The notes under the pieces are model-generated. The model was not told the DNA's origin, made no database searches, and worked only from the letters and a program-made list of their open reading frames with translations. A stretch of 32,895 nucleotides of DNA, from positions 1 to 32,895 of the forward strand of contig JBKBXU010000005.1 of assembly GCA_046313675.1 (NCBI GenBank). The letters are read 5' to 3'. Shown piece by piece: positions 15,651 to 24,548 of the stretch (position 1 is its first letter; each line of letters begins with the position of its first letter). Both the position numbers and the translations under genes were made by a program. This DNA comes from JBKBXU01 sp046313675 (GTDB taxonomy: Bacteria > Bacteroidota > Bacteroidia > Cytophagales > Cytophagaceae).

Positions 15651-16877
15651 ATGAATAACGATACGACGTTTGATGATTTTAACTTTGAAGAAGGCCTGGC
15701 CAGCAGCTTATCTGGTATGAATTTTAAATCCCCTACCCCTGTACAGGCTCTGGCCATTCCAAAAATAATGGAAGGTAAAGATTTAATTGCCTGCGCTCAG
15801 ACAGGTACCGGAAAGACGGCAGCTTATTTACTGCCTGTCATCAACCACATTATAAAAAATAAAACATCCGGCATAAATACACTAATCCTGGTTCCTACAA
15901 GAGAACTTGCCATGCAGGTCGACCAGGTAGCGGAAGGCCTTATTTATTTCGCAGGAGTCAGCACCTTCCCGGTTATTGGCGGTGGAGACGGCAGCTCCTA
16001 TGAAAGAGAAAGAACAGCATTAAAAAAAGGAGGAGCAGACATCATCATTGCAACGCCCGGAAGGCTTATCAGCCACTTAACCTCGGGATATGTCTTTACA
16101 CAAGAACTCCATACCCTGGTACTTGATGAAGCCGACAAAATGCTCGACATGGGCTTTTTTGATGACATTTTGAGAATCATAAAATTCTTGCCGGAAAGCA
16201 GGCAAAATGTTATGTTCTCTGCCACTATGCCTCCAAAAATACGCACACTGGCTGCAAAAATACTAGACAACCCTGAGCAGATCAGTATTTCTATTTCCAA
16301 ACCTGCAGAGAAAATCAAGCAGGAGGCTTACCTTATCTACGACAACCAAAAGTTGCCTTTATTGCTTGACCTTCTAAAAAGCTTTGATTATGGCAGTATC
16401 ATTATCTTCTGCTCTACCAAGATCAGTGTAAGGGAACTGGAAAAAGAGCTGAGAAAGCAACAATTTAATGCAAAAGGGATACATTCAGATCTGGAACAAA
16501 AAGAAAGAGAAGTAATTTTTAATGACTTTAAAAATCGTCAAATCAGGATACTTATAGGTACCGACTTAATATCCCGTGGTATAGATGTAGAAAATATTGA
16601 CCTTGTAATGAACTATAATGTTCCAGGAGACGCAGAGGACTACATTCATAGGATTGGAAGGACAGCCAGAGCCTCGAGTTCCGGAAGAGCTATAACGTTT
16701 ATTAATGAGCAGGATCAACAGAAATTCAGACGTATTGAAAAACTCATGGAAAAAGAGGTGGAGAAAATCCCACTTCCTGAATTTTTAGGAAAGGGTCCTG
16801 AGTACAAAGACATGGCGGCTAAGAAGAGCGGAAACTTCAAAAAAAGAAGACCATTTAAAAAGCCTGGCGATCGGTAG
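15651..16877 (+). CDS. DEAD-box ATP-dependent RNA helicase, RhlE-like
   Basis: A 408-residue cytosolic helicase with the full motif set in order: a Q-motif region (FKSPTPVQALAIP), Walker A AQTGTGKT (49-56), PTRELA (82-87), TPGR (135-138), DEAD (159-162), SAT (190-192), then RGIDV and HRIGRTAR in the second RecA domain. A short basic tail (KKRRPFKK) ends the protein, as in RhlE-type enzymes that remodel rRNA or mRNA structure. The ATG at 15651 is used; the preceding in-frame TTG adds nothing. It is transcribed alone, just downstream of a long palindromic sequence that could form part of its 5' leader. Bacterial DEAD-box genes are often cold- or structure-regulated through their leaders, so that link is worth noting, but it is only an inference. 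Confidence 0.93.
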   Translation: MNNDTTFDDFNFEEGLASSLSGMNFKSPTPVQALAIPKIMEGKDLIACAQTGTGKTAAYLLPVINHIIKNKTSGINTLILVPTRELAMQVDQVAEGLIYFAGVSTFPVIGGGDGSSYERERTALKKGGADIIIATPGRLISHLTSGYVFTQELHTLVLDEADKMLDMGFFDDILRIIKFLPESRQNVMFSATMPPKIRTLAAKILDNPEQISISISKPAEKIKQEAYLIYDNQKLPLLLDLLKSFDYGSIIIFCSTKISVRELEKELRKQQFNAKGIHSDLEQKEREVIFNDFKNRQIRILIGTDLISRGIDVENIDLVMNYNVPGDAEDYIHRIGRTARASSSGRAITFINEQDQQKFRRIEKLMEKEVEKIPLPEFLGKGPEYKDMAAKKSGNFKKRRPFKKPGDR

Positions 16878-16915
16878 AAACCAACAACACCAAGCATTTA
16901 GGAAAGGGCCGTAAT

Positions 16916-19900
16916 TTATCTTAATATATATAATTTACCATACCCTTTCTTAAAAGCTTTATCTCCGGCAGTTTCACGGTGCTTCATATCTCCTCTGTCT
17001 TTAATAATGACCCGATACAAGTAAACACCATTAGCCAGTTTATCGCCAAACTCATCGGTACCATCCCAAGCAAACTCCGTACGGTTATTTCCTATCCGTA
17101 TAGGCCCCAGTTCCTCTTTCATAATTTCCCGAACTACTCTTCCGGTAACAGTCATTATTTGAATTTTCATATCCGTAGGAACTTCACTTCCTGTAAGAGT
17201 GAACACAAAGCGTGTACTGCTGGAAAACGGATTAGGGTACGGATAGATGTTGGTAATAGCCGATTCATTGATCACCTGAAACCTTGATTCATAGGGCTGA
17301 CCAGCGCTATTACCGGATGCATCAGAAGCACTCTGGATACGCAAGGAGTACATTCCGTCAGGTAAATTCTTTGGATTGTACTCAATACGGAAACTGTTCT
17401 TCTTACCGGATGTCTGGCCCCAACTTAAAACCTCAGGATCGCTAAAGAATATTTGTCTGAAGTCGCACCCTTCACAAGGGTATTTGATAAACACCCGCAT
17501 ATCTCCCGTATCCTTCTTTAACATAAACTTGTTTTCATCATTGACTGAAATAGTAATCATCGGACTTGGAGATACAATATCGCCATCCATAATATGAACC
17601 CCGTCAAAAACCACATCTAAAACCGGATCAGTCTCATCTTTATGGGTTTTAAAATTAAGGTTCATCAGGTTATTATTATAATACTCTTCCGGTTGCAAAC
17701 GAGGATTTACATAAACCTGGAAAGAGTTACCCCCTCCTTTAGTCCTGATATAATGAGAGAAATCAAGTTTCCCCCAGGCTTTGAGCTCTCCGAGATTCAC
17801 TGTATCGGAGTATGTAGTATTATTGTCACTTCTAAGAGTGTAAACCACCTTTACCGGCTTTTTAAAATCAAGGTCGGAAATGTTTTCAAACAAAAACTTC
17901 AGTTTAACACTATCACCTTCCATTTTATCTGCAATGGTATATTGGCTCAAACCAGCTTCAAAGGGATTTAACGTGCCCTCGGGTACGCCATTATAAATCA
18001 CCTGCCATTTATCTATTTGCGGAGGCGTAAGATTTACTGAATCTGATATATAAGCTTTAAGTTTAATATAAGGATAAAGATCAGGATTAATAAAACTCAA
18101 ATCCATTGAATCCTGAGGAATACCACGATATAATTCAGTAAGATTTTTCTGTTGAAGATTCATTCCGACAATAGCTATTTCCCACTTGTCGGATGCATTA
18201 TCTGTTTTTATGCTTTTGTACATATTTCCCCATCCGGAAGATGGCCCTATGATCGTGGAAGTCACAATTCCATTATTATTTCTCCCGGTGATAAGCGTAT
18301 CAGTCACTAAAACACCACCGGCAGGAGCGTATTGTTCATAAATTGGATTCATTTGACCTTCAGGAGTTCCTGGAGGCATTTTTTGTCCAAGGAATATGTA
18401 TGCTCCACCGGCAACACAGCTATCAACATAAATAGAACCAAACTGATTTTTAAGAATATTCTTTACGTTAGCAGACCAGGATGAATAATCAACATGGCCA
18501 TAATTTACCAATAAAATATAGTCATAGACAGGCATATTAGTCAGGACATTTTCTATTTGTGCTGAATTGGTAAGAGCTGATATGGTTCGTACATCGCTCT
18601 CATAGCGGTTGTGGCCACAAGCACCAACTTCAGTAGAAGGAGGGTATGGAAGCGAAGTGGAGCGGTTAAAACCAACAGCCAGCATACTATTTCCGGCACA
18701 CCCTCCCCGCAAAAGGAAATTGAAAAACACCAGCGCCCTATCATTGATGCTTAATTCAGTGTTATATATAGAGCCATTAAACTGGCTTCCAACATAAGAT
18801 TCTCCTGTAGCTCTGACCTTTATTCCGGTGCTAACTTCGGTGAAATCCAAACGGCGATGGGTTTTGTTAAGCAAAAGATTTTCAAGGCCAGCCTTAAATA
18901 ATTGAGGAAATTCAGACTGAGACCAACCGGAAAGACTTTCCTTTATGTAAATAAAAGAACTATTGGCCCAAAGGGTATCCTGTCCTGAGGGAACATCATT
19001 AAATCGGGCACGCCAATAATAAACCGTGCTATCATTGGAAGCAACATCAGGAAGTAGGTTGCTTACCTCCCACCTTACCAGGGAGCCGGAAGACATTATT
19101 GTCTGCTTCCGAAAGGCACTGTTAAATTTATAGGAGGTATCAATTTCAATAAAATAATCCTTTTTATCAATCATTAAATCGGTTGATTGTGCTATTAAAG
19201 TCACGGGTTGAGAACTAACAACACTATACTCCTTAGGGAATAATGCCACTACTCCTGTTAATGGCATAAAATAACTGATCGAAACGGTATTGTTCATCTT
19301 ATCCAACTCTTCTATCTCATTAAAAGGATCGATGCTTACCTCAAATGAGTTCAAACCAAAGGTTTGCTGATCTCTGGAACGCACAGTAAAATAGATGGTA
19401 TCCTGATAAGCGATGGCAGGTATTCTTATGGTACCCAGATTAGTGGAAACACCATTTATAGTCCGGGTAATAGCTACATCTATGGAGTCTCTGTAATACC
19501 TGCCAAAGTTATTGATAACCATAGCAACCTGAAATGAATCAGAAACTGCCGTTACCGGTTGGCCATCAAACGAACGGATGCTTACAGCGTCAGATGATAT
19601 ATGAAAATCAGGATGTTCGGGAGCGTATATTTTTACCGCAGGGTCTCCCTGCAACACCATCTGCTGCACCTGAGTCTGATTCGCAAATCCTGAATACGAA
19701 TAGTTTTTGACAACTTCTTTCTGAATCTCCCCTACAGATTTACTAAAGAACTCCCTATTGGTAAAGGCTGTACGATAAAAACTTTGTGAATAGCTGAATA
19801 AAGTATTTGTCCTGCCATAATCTGTATGGCCTAATACAAGGATCGCACCCTTTCTGGGAGCAATGATCCAATCTTCGGTGATTGATTCCGGAGCATAGGG

Positions 19901-21940
19901 ATTACCGGAATTACATCCATTCATCACAATCATTGGATACTTTTTATAATTATTATAGCCATAAACCGGATTGGAAGCATACCCAATATCAATTTCGGTA
20001 ATCTGAGGCGATGAGTGTCCGAAGAACGTCATGTAGGAGACACCTCTGTTAATAAGTCTTGCAAAGGATTCACGGAAAGAATCATCAATAGTACCTGTTG
20101 TTTTCTTTGAATAGGTACCAATAATTCTTCCACCCATCAGCGTATCCTCAGCAATGTTCTTGAGGACATCCACATAATTCCTAAAAAGGTTCTGTTCACT
20201 TTCAAAAGTACCTCCACTCAAATGGACAAAGTGCTTACGCCATAATTGTTTGGAATCTAATGATTCATGATCTTTTACTTTTTCAAGGTAATCTCTAACC
20301 TCTTTTAAAGATCTTGCCGGCAAACGTCCTACAGGTATGGCTAGTGTGTGACCCGGCAAAGAATTATCCAGTCCCATGGTATAGAGGTTATCTGTTCCGG
20401 GCAAACCTGCCGGGGGAATAAAATCCTGTGCCCTCATTCCTGTAACAGTGTTATTAATAAATGCAGCAGGATCGTGGCGATAATATTTCCACCCTGAAGC
20501 TGTCCCTCCGTTAAAGTTCAATGATAACCCTTTTCCGACAACAAAGAGAAATTTCGGCTCTCCATTGGCAAATAGATACCTGCAAAATCTATGTATTGCA
20601 ACCGGAGTTTTTTCTCCATACGCAAACTGATCATAAATCTTATCAACATCAGCAACCAACACGCTATAACTTCCTCCTGCAGAAGAAGCTCGATAGGATG
20701 CATATTCATTAACAGCAGATGAAAAAAAAGAATGTGATAAGATGATGTAGTTTGCAGACTGCATTAAAGGGTTTGAACCGACACGATAAGAATTCATGTC
20801 CACCTGTCGTATAGTATTGACTACCCTTAATGCCTGGTCAGAGTGAATAAATAGTTTTCTTGAAATAGAGGTTCCTGATACTGATGCTCTTAATATACCT
20901 CCATCCAAAGTGGAAGATATAATAGAGGCATTGTTTACATCCGTAATGTCGTATAAAACAGGTGATGATGGTAGGTTATTTAATTCAAGATGAGATATAT
21001 CAGAACCTCTAGGAATCAGATTTATAAATTGACTAGTCCTCCCTCCTATATTAAACGACTGAGGATAAGTCAATTTAACACTTGAAATAGAAATAGCCTC
21101 TGCCGCAGGTCCGGAATTCAACCTGACTGTAAGGGTAAGTTTTCCTGACCCATCTATTACATTAGAGGGAATTTCAGTTGTGGCTCTCATATTATTATAC
21201 CCGGAAAAAGAAGGTACATTGTAGGTAAACGTAGGCCCTCCTGATACGCCAAACAACAAATCAATATTATGGAAGTGGGTGTTTCGCCCCAACAACACCA
21301 CTTCTACTTTTGGATTTACACCAACATTAGCGTAGTGCTCTGTCTGCAATTCTATTGGATGTAATACAGAAGCAGCACCGGCTCCTCTTGAAATGATGCT
21401 GCCGGTCCAGCCTTCTCCCTGATCGAACGTAGACAAGGTGTTATATGAAGCATAAATTTGACCGGGAGCATAATCATTTGTGTTCATATGCAACAGTTCT
21501 TGCATATGGTAGGTCTCTGTTGTGCCACCCTGAGGCGTCCCAAGGGTAGTCATCCGTTTTCCCGGAGTAGACGAAAGCGTTAAGAAATACGCTGCGGTAT
21601 CTGAATATAGATTGTAATATTTATGTGGTTGAGCGGATGTGGGTGCATATAGTAAAGAATCCAAGGTGCCATCATTCCTTTTACCGAAGAAAACCAATCC
21701 ATCGCCGGTTACCCGTATAGCCTGTTCTACGCCTCTATGATAAAGCTTCAGTCCATTGGTATTAGAAAGGGATACACCAGCCTCCGAGAGCCTGGTAAAA
21801 CTAATAAAATGTATGCCTGTGTTTGCTACAGGTATTTTATAATATGACTGTCCGGGCACAATCCATTCGTTCCCGCTAACTTGTCCAAGCAGTAGTAAAG
21901 GGAAATAAAGTAATAAAAGAAAAAATAAAACTTTTCTCAT
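16916..21940 (-). CDS. porU2: Type IX secretion sortase, PorU2-like (C25 family)
   Basis: A 1674-residue exported protein with a signal peptide (residues ~1-20, ending LLLLGQ). The gingipain-like C25 peptidase domain spans about 395-760. Its catalytic His is in FFGHSSP (His642) and its Cys in MNGCNSG (Cys676). C25 sortases (PorU) cleave the C-terminal domain of T9SS cargo at the outer membrane and attach the cargo to the surface. Downstream lie CARDB-like immunoglobulin segments (about 780-890 and 1330-1450), and a C-terminal FlgD/T9SS-like region with YPYPNPFSSSTRFVF and a final KLYILR. The extra length and the adjoining PorV-type barrel fit the class named PorU2 rather than classical PorU of about 1100-1300 residues. 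The gene follows the barrel gene with a 3-bp gap. Its activity as a sortase is inferred from the catalytic pair. Confidence 0.85.
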   Translation of the reverse strand: MRKVLFFLLLLYFPLLLLGQVSGNEWIVPGQSYYKIPVANTGIHFISFTRLSEAGVSLSNTNGLKLYHRGVEQAIRVTGDGLVFFGKRNDGTLDSLLYAPTSAQPHKYYNLYSDTAAYFLTLSSTPGKRMTTLGTPQGGTTETYHMQELLHMNTNDYAPGQIYASYNTLSTFDQGEGWTGSIISRGAGAASVLHPIELQTEHYANVGVNPKVEVVLLGRNTHFHNIDLLFGVSGGPTFTYNVPSFSGYNNMRATTEIPSNVIDGSGKLTLTVRLNSGPAAEAISISSVKLTYPQSFNIGGRTSQFINLIPRGSDISHLELNNLPSSPVLYDITDVNNASIISSTLDGGILRASVSGTSISRKLFIHSDQALRVVNTIRQVDMNSYRVGSNPLMQSANYIILSHSFFSSAVNEYASYRASSAGGSYSVLVADVDKIYDQFAYGEKTPVAIHRFCRYLFANGEPKFLFVVGKGLSLNFNGGTASGWKYYRHDPAAFINNTVTGMRAQDFIPPAGLPGTDNLYTMGLDNSLPGHTLAIPVGRLPARSLKEVRDYLEKVKDHESLDSKQLWRKHFVHLSGGTFESEQNLFRNYVDVLKNIAEDTLMGGRIIGTYSKKTTGTIDDSFRESFARLINRGVSYMTFFGHSSPQITEIDIGYASNPVYGYNNYKKYPMIVMNGCNSGNPYAPESITEDWIIAPRKGAILVLGHTDYGRTNTLFSYSQSFYRTAFTNREFFSKSVGEIQKEVVKNYSYSGFANQTQVQQMVLQGDPAVKIYAPEHPDFHISSDAVSIRSFDGQPVTAVSDSFQVAMVINNFGRYYRDSIDVAITRTINGVSTNLGTIRIPAIAYQDTIYFTVRSRDQQTFGLNSFEVSIDPFNEIEELDKMNNTVSISYFMPLTGVVALFPKEYSVVSSQPVTLIAQSTDLMIDKKDYFIEIDTSYKFNSAFRKQTIMSSGSLVRWEVSNLLPDVASNDSTVYYWRARFNDVPSGQDTLWANSSFIYIKESLSGWSQSEFPQLFKAGLENLLLNKTHRRLDFTEVSTGIKVRATGESYVGSQFNGSIYNTELSINDRALVFFNFLLRGGCAGNSMLAVGFNRSTSLPYPPSTEVGACGHNRYESDVRTISALTNSAQIENVLTNMPVYDYILLVNYGHVDYSSWSANVKNILKNQFGSIYVDSCVAGGAYIFLGQKMPPGTPEGQMNPIYEQYAPAGGVLVTDTLITGRNNNGIVTSTIIGPSSGWGNMYKSIKTDNASDKWEIAIVGMNLQQKNLTELYRGIPQDSMDLSFINPDLYPYIKLKAYISDSVNLTPPQIDKWQVIYNGVPEGTLNPFEAGLSQYTIADKMEGDSVKLKFLFENISDLDFKKPVKVVYTLRSDNNTTYSDTVNLGELKAWGKLDFSHYIRTKGGGNSFQVYVNPRLQPEEYYNNNLMNLNFKTHKDETDPVLDVVFDGVHIMDGDIVSPSPMITISVNDENKFMLKKDTGDMRVFIKYPCEGCDFRQIFFSDPEVLSWGQTSGKKNSFRIEYNPKNLPDGMYSLRIQSASDASGNSAGQPYESRFQVINESAITNIYPYPNPFSSSTRFVFTLTGSEVPTDMKIQIMTVTGRVVREIMKEELGPIRIGNNRTEFAWDGTDEFGDKLANGVYLYRVIIKDRGDMKHRETAGDKAFKKGYGKLYILR

Positions 21941-21943
21941 CCT

Positions 21944-23011
21944 TTATATTGAAAGTTTAAGTGAGAATATATTGGAATAAAGCACTTCCGACATATTTCC
22001 TATATTGGTCAGGGCGTAATCAATCGATAATTTGGATATTTTCAGCCCCAGGCCAAAATTTGGTTGAATGCTTGTATATGTTTCATTCTCCCAATCCTTT
22101 ATCTGTTGAATATTCCCAAAACCTCCCCTAAGAAAAACGATTTTTTTATAGTCTAATTCCACACCGGCATACGGATCTAAAGAAACCAACCTGGTTTTGA
22201 TAACGGTATTTCTCATACCGTCAAAGGTTGCCACCAAATCAGCGGATGCAAGGATTCCAAAATTTTCAAAGAGGGTAAACTCCCTTCCCACCCCGACTAT
22301 TAACCGAGGCAAAGTAAGCTCTATAGAATTCACAGGTATATCATTACCGGTCTGCAGGTAAATATCCTTTACAAGTGCTGTGTTGTGATTCCATGCATTA
22401 AACGTACTGGTAACATCACGAGCCATCACACCAAATTTCCATTTCTTATGATCGTACTGTGCACCTGCGTCAAGGCCAAAACCCCATGCATTGGCAAACT
22501 GACCCACCACCCTATGAACAACTTTAAAATTAGCACCCATCCTTAGCCCGGGAATTGCCGAACTGCTACGGGCATACGATAAAAGAAAGGCGTAATCAGC
22601 CGCTGAGAAAAAACGGATGTTATTATAATTAATGGCACCGTTATTATCATATAAAAAGCGGGTATCAGGAATGTCATCTACGCCAAAACGAATAGCAGAT
22701 AGAGCCAATACACTTTGCGAATCAATTCGTGTAGCAAATGCAGCGTAATCAAATTTTGCAATACCGGCAAAATATTCGGCATGCATTAATGATACTTCGT
22801 AATTACTCTGAATATTAAGAAGCCCTGCAGGATTCCAGTAACCCGATGTTACATCATTAGCTATAGCTGTTTGAACTCCGGACATACCTAAGGCACGGGC
22901 TCCAACGCCAATATTTAAAAATTCATTACTATACTTAGGAGCAGAAATCTGACCAAAGGAAAAATTTGTCAGAAACAGGAAAACTATAAAAAGAAAGTAT
23001 TTATTTGACAT
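21944..23011 (-). CDS. porV2: PorV2-like outer-membrane beta-barrel of the type IX system
   Basis: A 355-residue exported barrel protein. The signal peptide is MSNKYFLFIVFLFLTNFSFG. The mature N-terminus has the PorV/PorQ signature NIGVGARALGMSGVQTA followed by SGYWNPAGL, then alternating strands to an end at FSLKLSI. PorV proteins shuttle T9SS cargo from the translocon to the PorU attachment complex. I chose the ATG at 23011; an in-frame TTG two codons upstream is possible. It precedes the PorU2 gene with a 3-bp gap, so the two proteins are almost certainly made together as a sortase and barrel pair. It is divergent from the tandem lipoprotein genes across a 281-bp AT-rich spacer. Confidence 0.85.
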   Translation of the reverse strand: MSNKYFLFIVFLFLTNFSFGQISAPKYSNEFLNIGVGARALGMSGVQTAIANDVTSGYWNPAGLLNIQSNYEVSLMHAEYFAGIAKFDYAAFATRIDSQSVLALSAIRFGVDDIPDTRFLYDNNGAINYNNIRFFSAADYAFLLSYARSSSAIPGLRMGANFKVVHRVVGQFANAWGFGLDAGAQYDHKKWKFGVMARDVTSTFNAWNHNTALVKDIYLQTGNDIPVNSIELTLPRLIVGVGREFTLFENFGILASADLVATFDGMRNTVIKTRLVSLDPYAGVELDYKKIVFLRGGFGNIQQIKDWENETYTSIQPNFGLGLKISKLSIDYALTNIGNMSEVLYSNIFSLKLSI

Positions 23012-23292
23012 ATACAAAATCCTCGCCCAAAATAACGCAACAGCAAATATTTAATTGTTTAAATGTTTTCATTATGGCTGATAAGCAAAAATAGTATTAA
23101 TCCCGCAATATTAAATATAATAGGAATACTACCCTCTTAAATCCTTAAAAAAGTAAAAAAGTAACCCTGAAAATTTCTGTTTTTTCCCGATTACAAGCAT
23201 ATTTACAAAAAATAAATACGTATTATCGATCGTTTATTTAAATAAATTAAATTTTTTTCACCCACAGATTGTTAGCATAAAAATCTAAACTT

Positions 23293-23898
23293 ATGAAGCA
23301 TATTTTTATCCCTGTACTACTTATACTAATCGCATTCTCCTCCTGCGAAAAAAAACAGGAAAGTAAAAGTGAAACTAAAGCTCTCAGCGAAGCAGCATCC
23401 GAAACCCTGATAACTGAGTTCAAAACTCTGGAAGACAGCCTTGAGCAATCCTGGAACCAAATGATAAAAGCTGATGATGAGAAAATAGACGATGTAAAAA
23501 GGCTGTTACAGGAAATTTCGTTTTGCAAAAGGTATAATGTTCTTACACACGACACATTAACCAAGCTTGTAAGCGTGCTCAAAGAACAACGTTATAATAG
23601 GGAATCACTGATTGACTCAAAGATTATTGATAAATACGACAACCTGACCGACTCATTGATTGCCGCAGTTTTCAAACTTACCCAGGCAACAACTGAAATG
23701 GAATCGCATGACATTACCGAAAAACTTGTTACCGACATCAACCAGGCAAACAATGATGACCTGTTGAAGCTGAGGGTTAATTATGACAAATGGGCTCTTA
23801 AATATAATTCCTTTATTGAAGAACATGAAGCTGAACTTAAAACATTGGGACTTGCTCCGGGTTCTTTAAAGAAGAAACCATTATTTCAGATTCAATGA
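23293..23898 (+). CDS. Putative lipoprotein, tandem paralogue A
   Basis: A 201-residue protein with a lipoprotein signal peptide ending FSSC (Cys18) and then a Lys/Glu-rich linker. The mature domain is mainly helical and charged. It shares with its neighbour the pattern WNQMIKADDEK, RLLQEISFC, KYDNLTDSLI, ESH, NYDKWALKYN and a terminal PLFQ. No known domain was recognised by eye. Its stop overlaps the next start as ATGA. It probably sits on the periplasmic or surface face of a membrane. It lies divergent from the PorU2/PorV2 operon, which makes a connection to surface export possible but unproven. Confidence 0.75.
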   Translation: MKHIFIPVLLILIAFSSCEKKQESKSETKALSEAASETLITEFKTLEDSLEQSWNQMIKADDEKIDDVKRLLQEISFCKRYNVLTHDTLTKLVSVLKEQRYNRESLIDSKIIDKYDNLTDSLIAAVFKLTQATTEMESHDITEKLVTDINQANNDDLLKLRVNYDKWALKYNSFIEEHEAELKTLGLAPGSLKKKPLFQIQ

Positions 23899-24491
23899 GA
23901 GCATATTTAGGAAACTACTTTTTATTTATCATAGTTGGTATTCTTATCACCTCGTGCGGCCAGAGGGGATTCCTTGGTGGAACCAGTAAAAAAGCTAAAA
24001 TTAAGCAGGAAGTTGATATAGTCGTTGACAGCATGAATTACGCCTGGAACGAAATGATGAAGGCTGATGACCAAAAACTTGCCTACATCAACAGGCTGCT
24101 CGATGAAATATCCTATTGCGAAGAATACGATGAGAAAACACTCACAGACCTTAAAAAGAAGCATGAGGAGCTGGTAGCGATCAGATATAAGCCTACCTCA
24201 ATGACCAATGAAGAAATAGATCGCTATGATCTTGTGACAGACCAACTCATTAAAGAAACGCTTGAACTGGCAGATAAAACTGAAGAACTTGAAAGTCACA
24301 CCATCGTACCAGTACTTAAAGAAGATATTGTGCAGGAAGATGCCGATGTAGTGGTATACAGGGCCAAATACGACAAGTGGGCTATGAAATACAACAAGCT
24401 TATAAAAGAAAACAAAAACAAACTGGAAAAAGCCGGAGAACCTTACCAAAACATGGAAATCCGTCCCTTGTTTCAGTTGGAATTCTGGTAA
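23895..24491 (+). CDS. Putative lipoprotein, tandem paralogue B
   Basis: A 198-residue protein with a signal peptide ending LITSC (Cys21). It is clearly related to the preceding gene: WNEMMKADDQK, RLLDEISYC, RYDLVTDQLI, ESH, KYDKWAMKYN and the ending PLFQLEFW align in order. The pair therefore arose by duplication. The first gene's C-terminus ends in PLFQIQ whereas this one continues to EFW. Its ATG overlaps the previous stop by 4 bp (ATGA), indicating a coupled operon that ends at the hairpin at 24509. Function unknown. Confidence 0.78.
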   Translation: MRAYLGNYFLFIIVGILITSCGQRGFLGGTSKKAKIKQEVDIVVDSMNYAWNEMMKADDQKLAYINRLLDEISYCEEYDEKTLTDLKKKHEELVAIRYKPTSMTNEEIDRYDLVTDQLIKETLELADKTEELESHTIVPVLKEDIVQEDADVVVYRAKYDKWAMKYNKLIKENKNKLEKAGEPYQNMEIRPLFQLEFW

Positions 24492-24508
24492 ACCCTGGGA
24501 AATTATAC

Positions 24509-24545
24509 CAAAAAAAGAGACGCAATCGCTGCGTCTCTTTTTTTG
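24509..24545. terminator. Bidirectional rho-independent terminator
   Basis: A perfect 16-bp inverted repeat: left arm CAAAAAAAGAGACGCA (24509-24524), loop ATCGC, and a complementary right arm ending TTTTTTTG (24530-24545). It ends the lipoprotein operon and, read in reverse, the M3 peptidase gene whose stop is at 24549. Confidence 0.94.
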
Positions 24546-24548
24546 TTT

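Noticed and set aside
17642..17971. Plus-strand frames of 109 and 102 codons (also 16979-17287) inside the sortase gene
   Set aside because: Antisense to a continuous 1674-residue protein with clear catalytic motifs.
23233..23246. 14-bp perfect palindrome TTTATTTAAATAAA between porV2 and the lipoprotein genes
   Set aside because: Composed only of A and T in an AT-rich spacer, so chance is a sufficient explanation. An operator cannot be argued from it alone.
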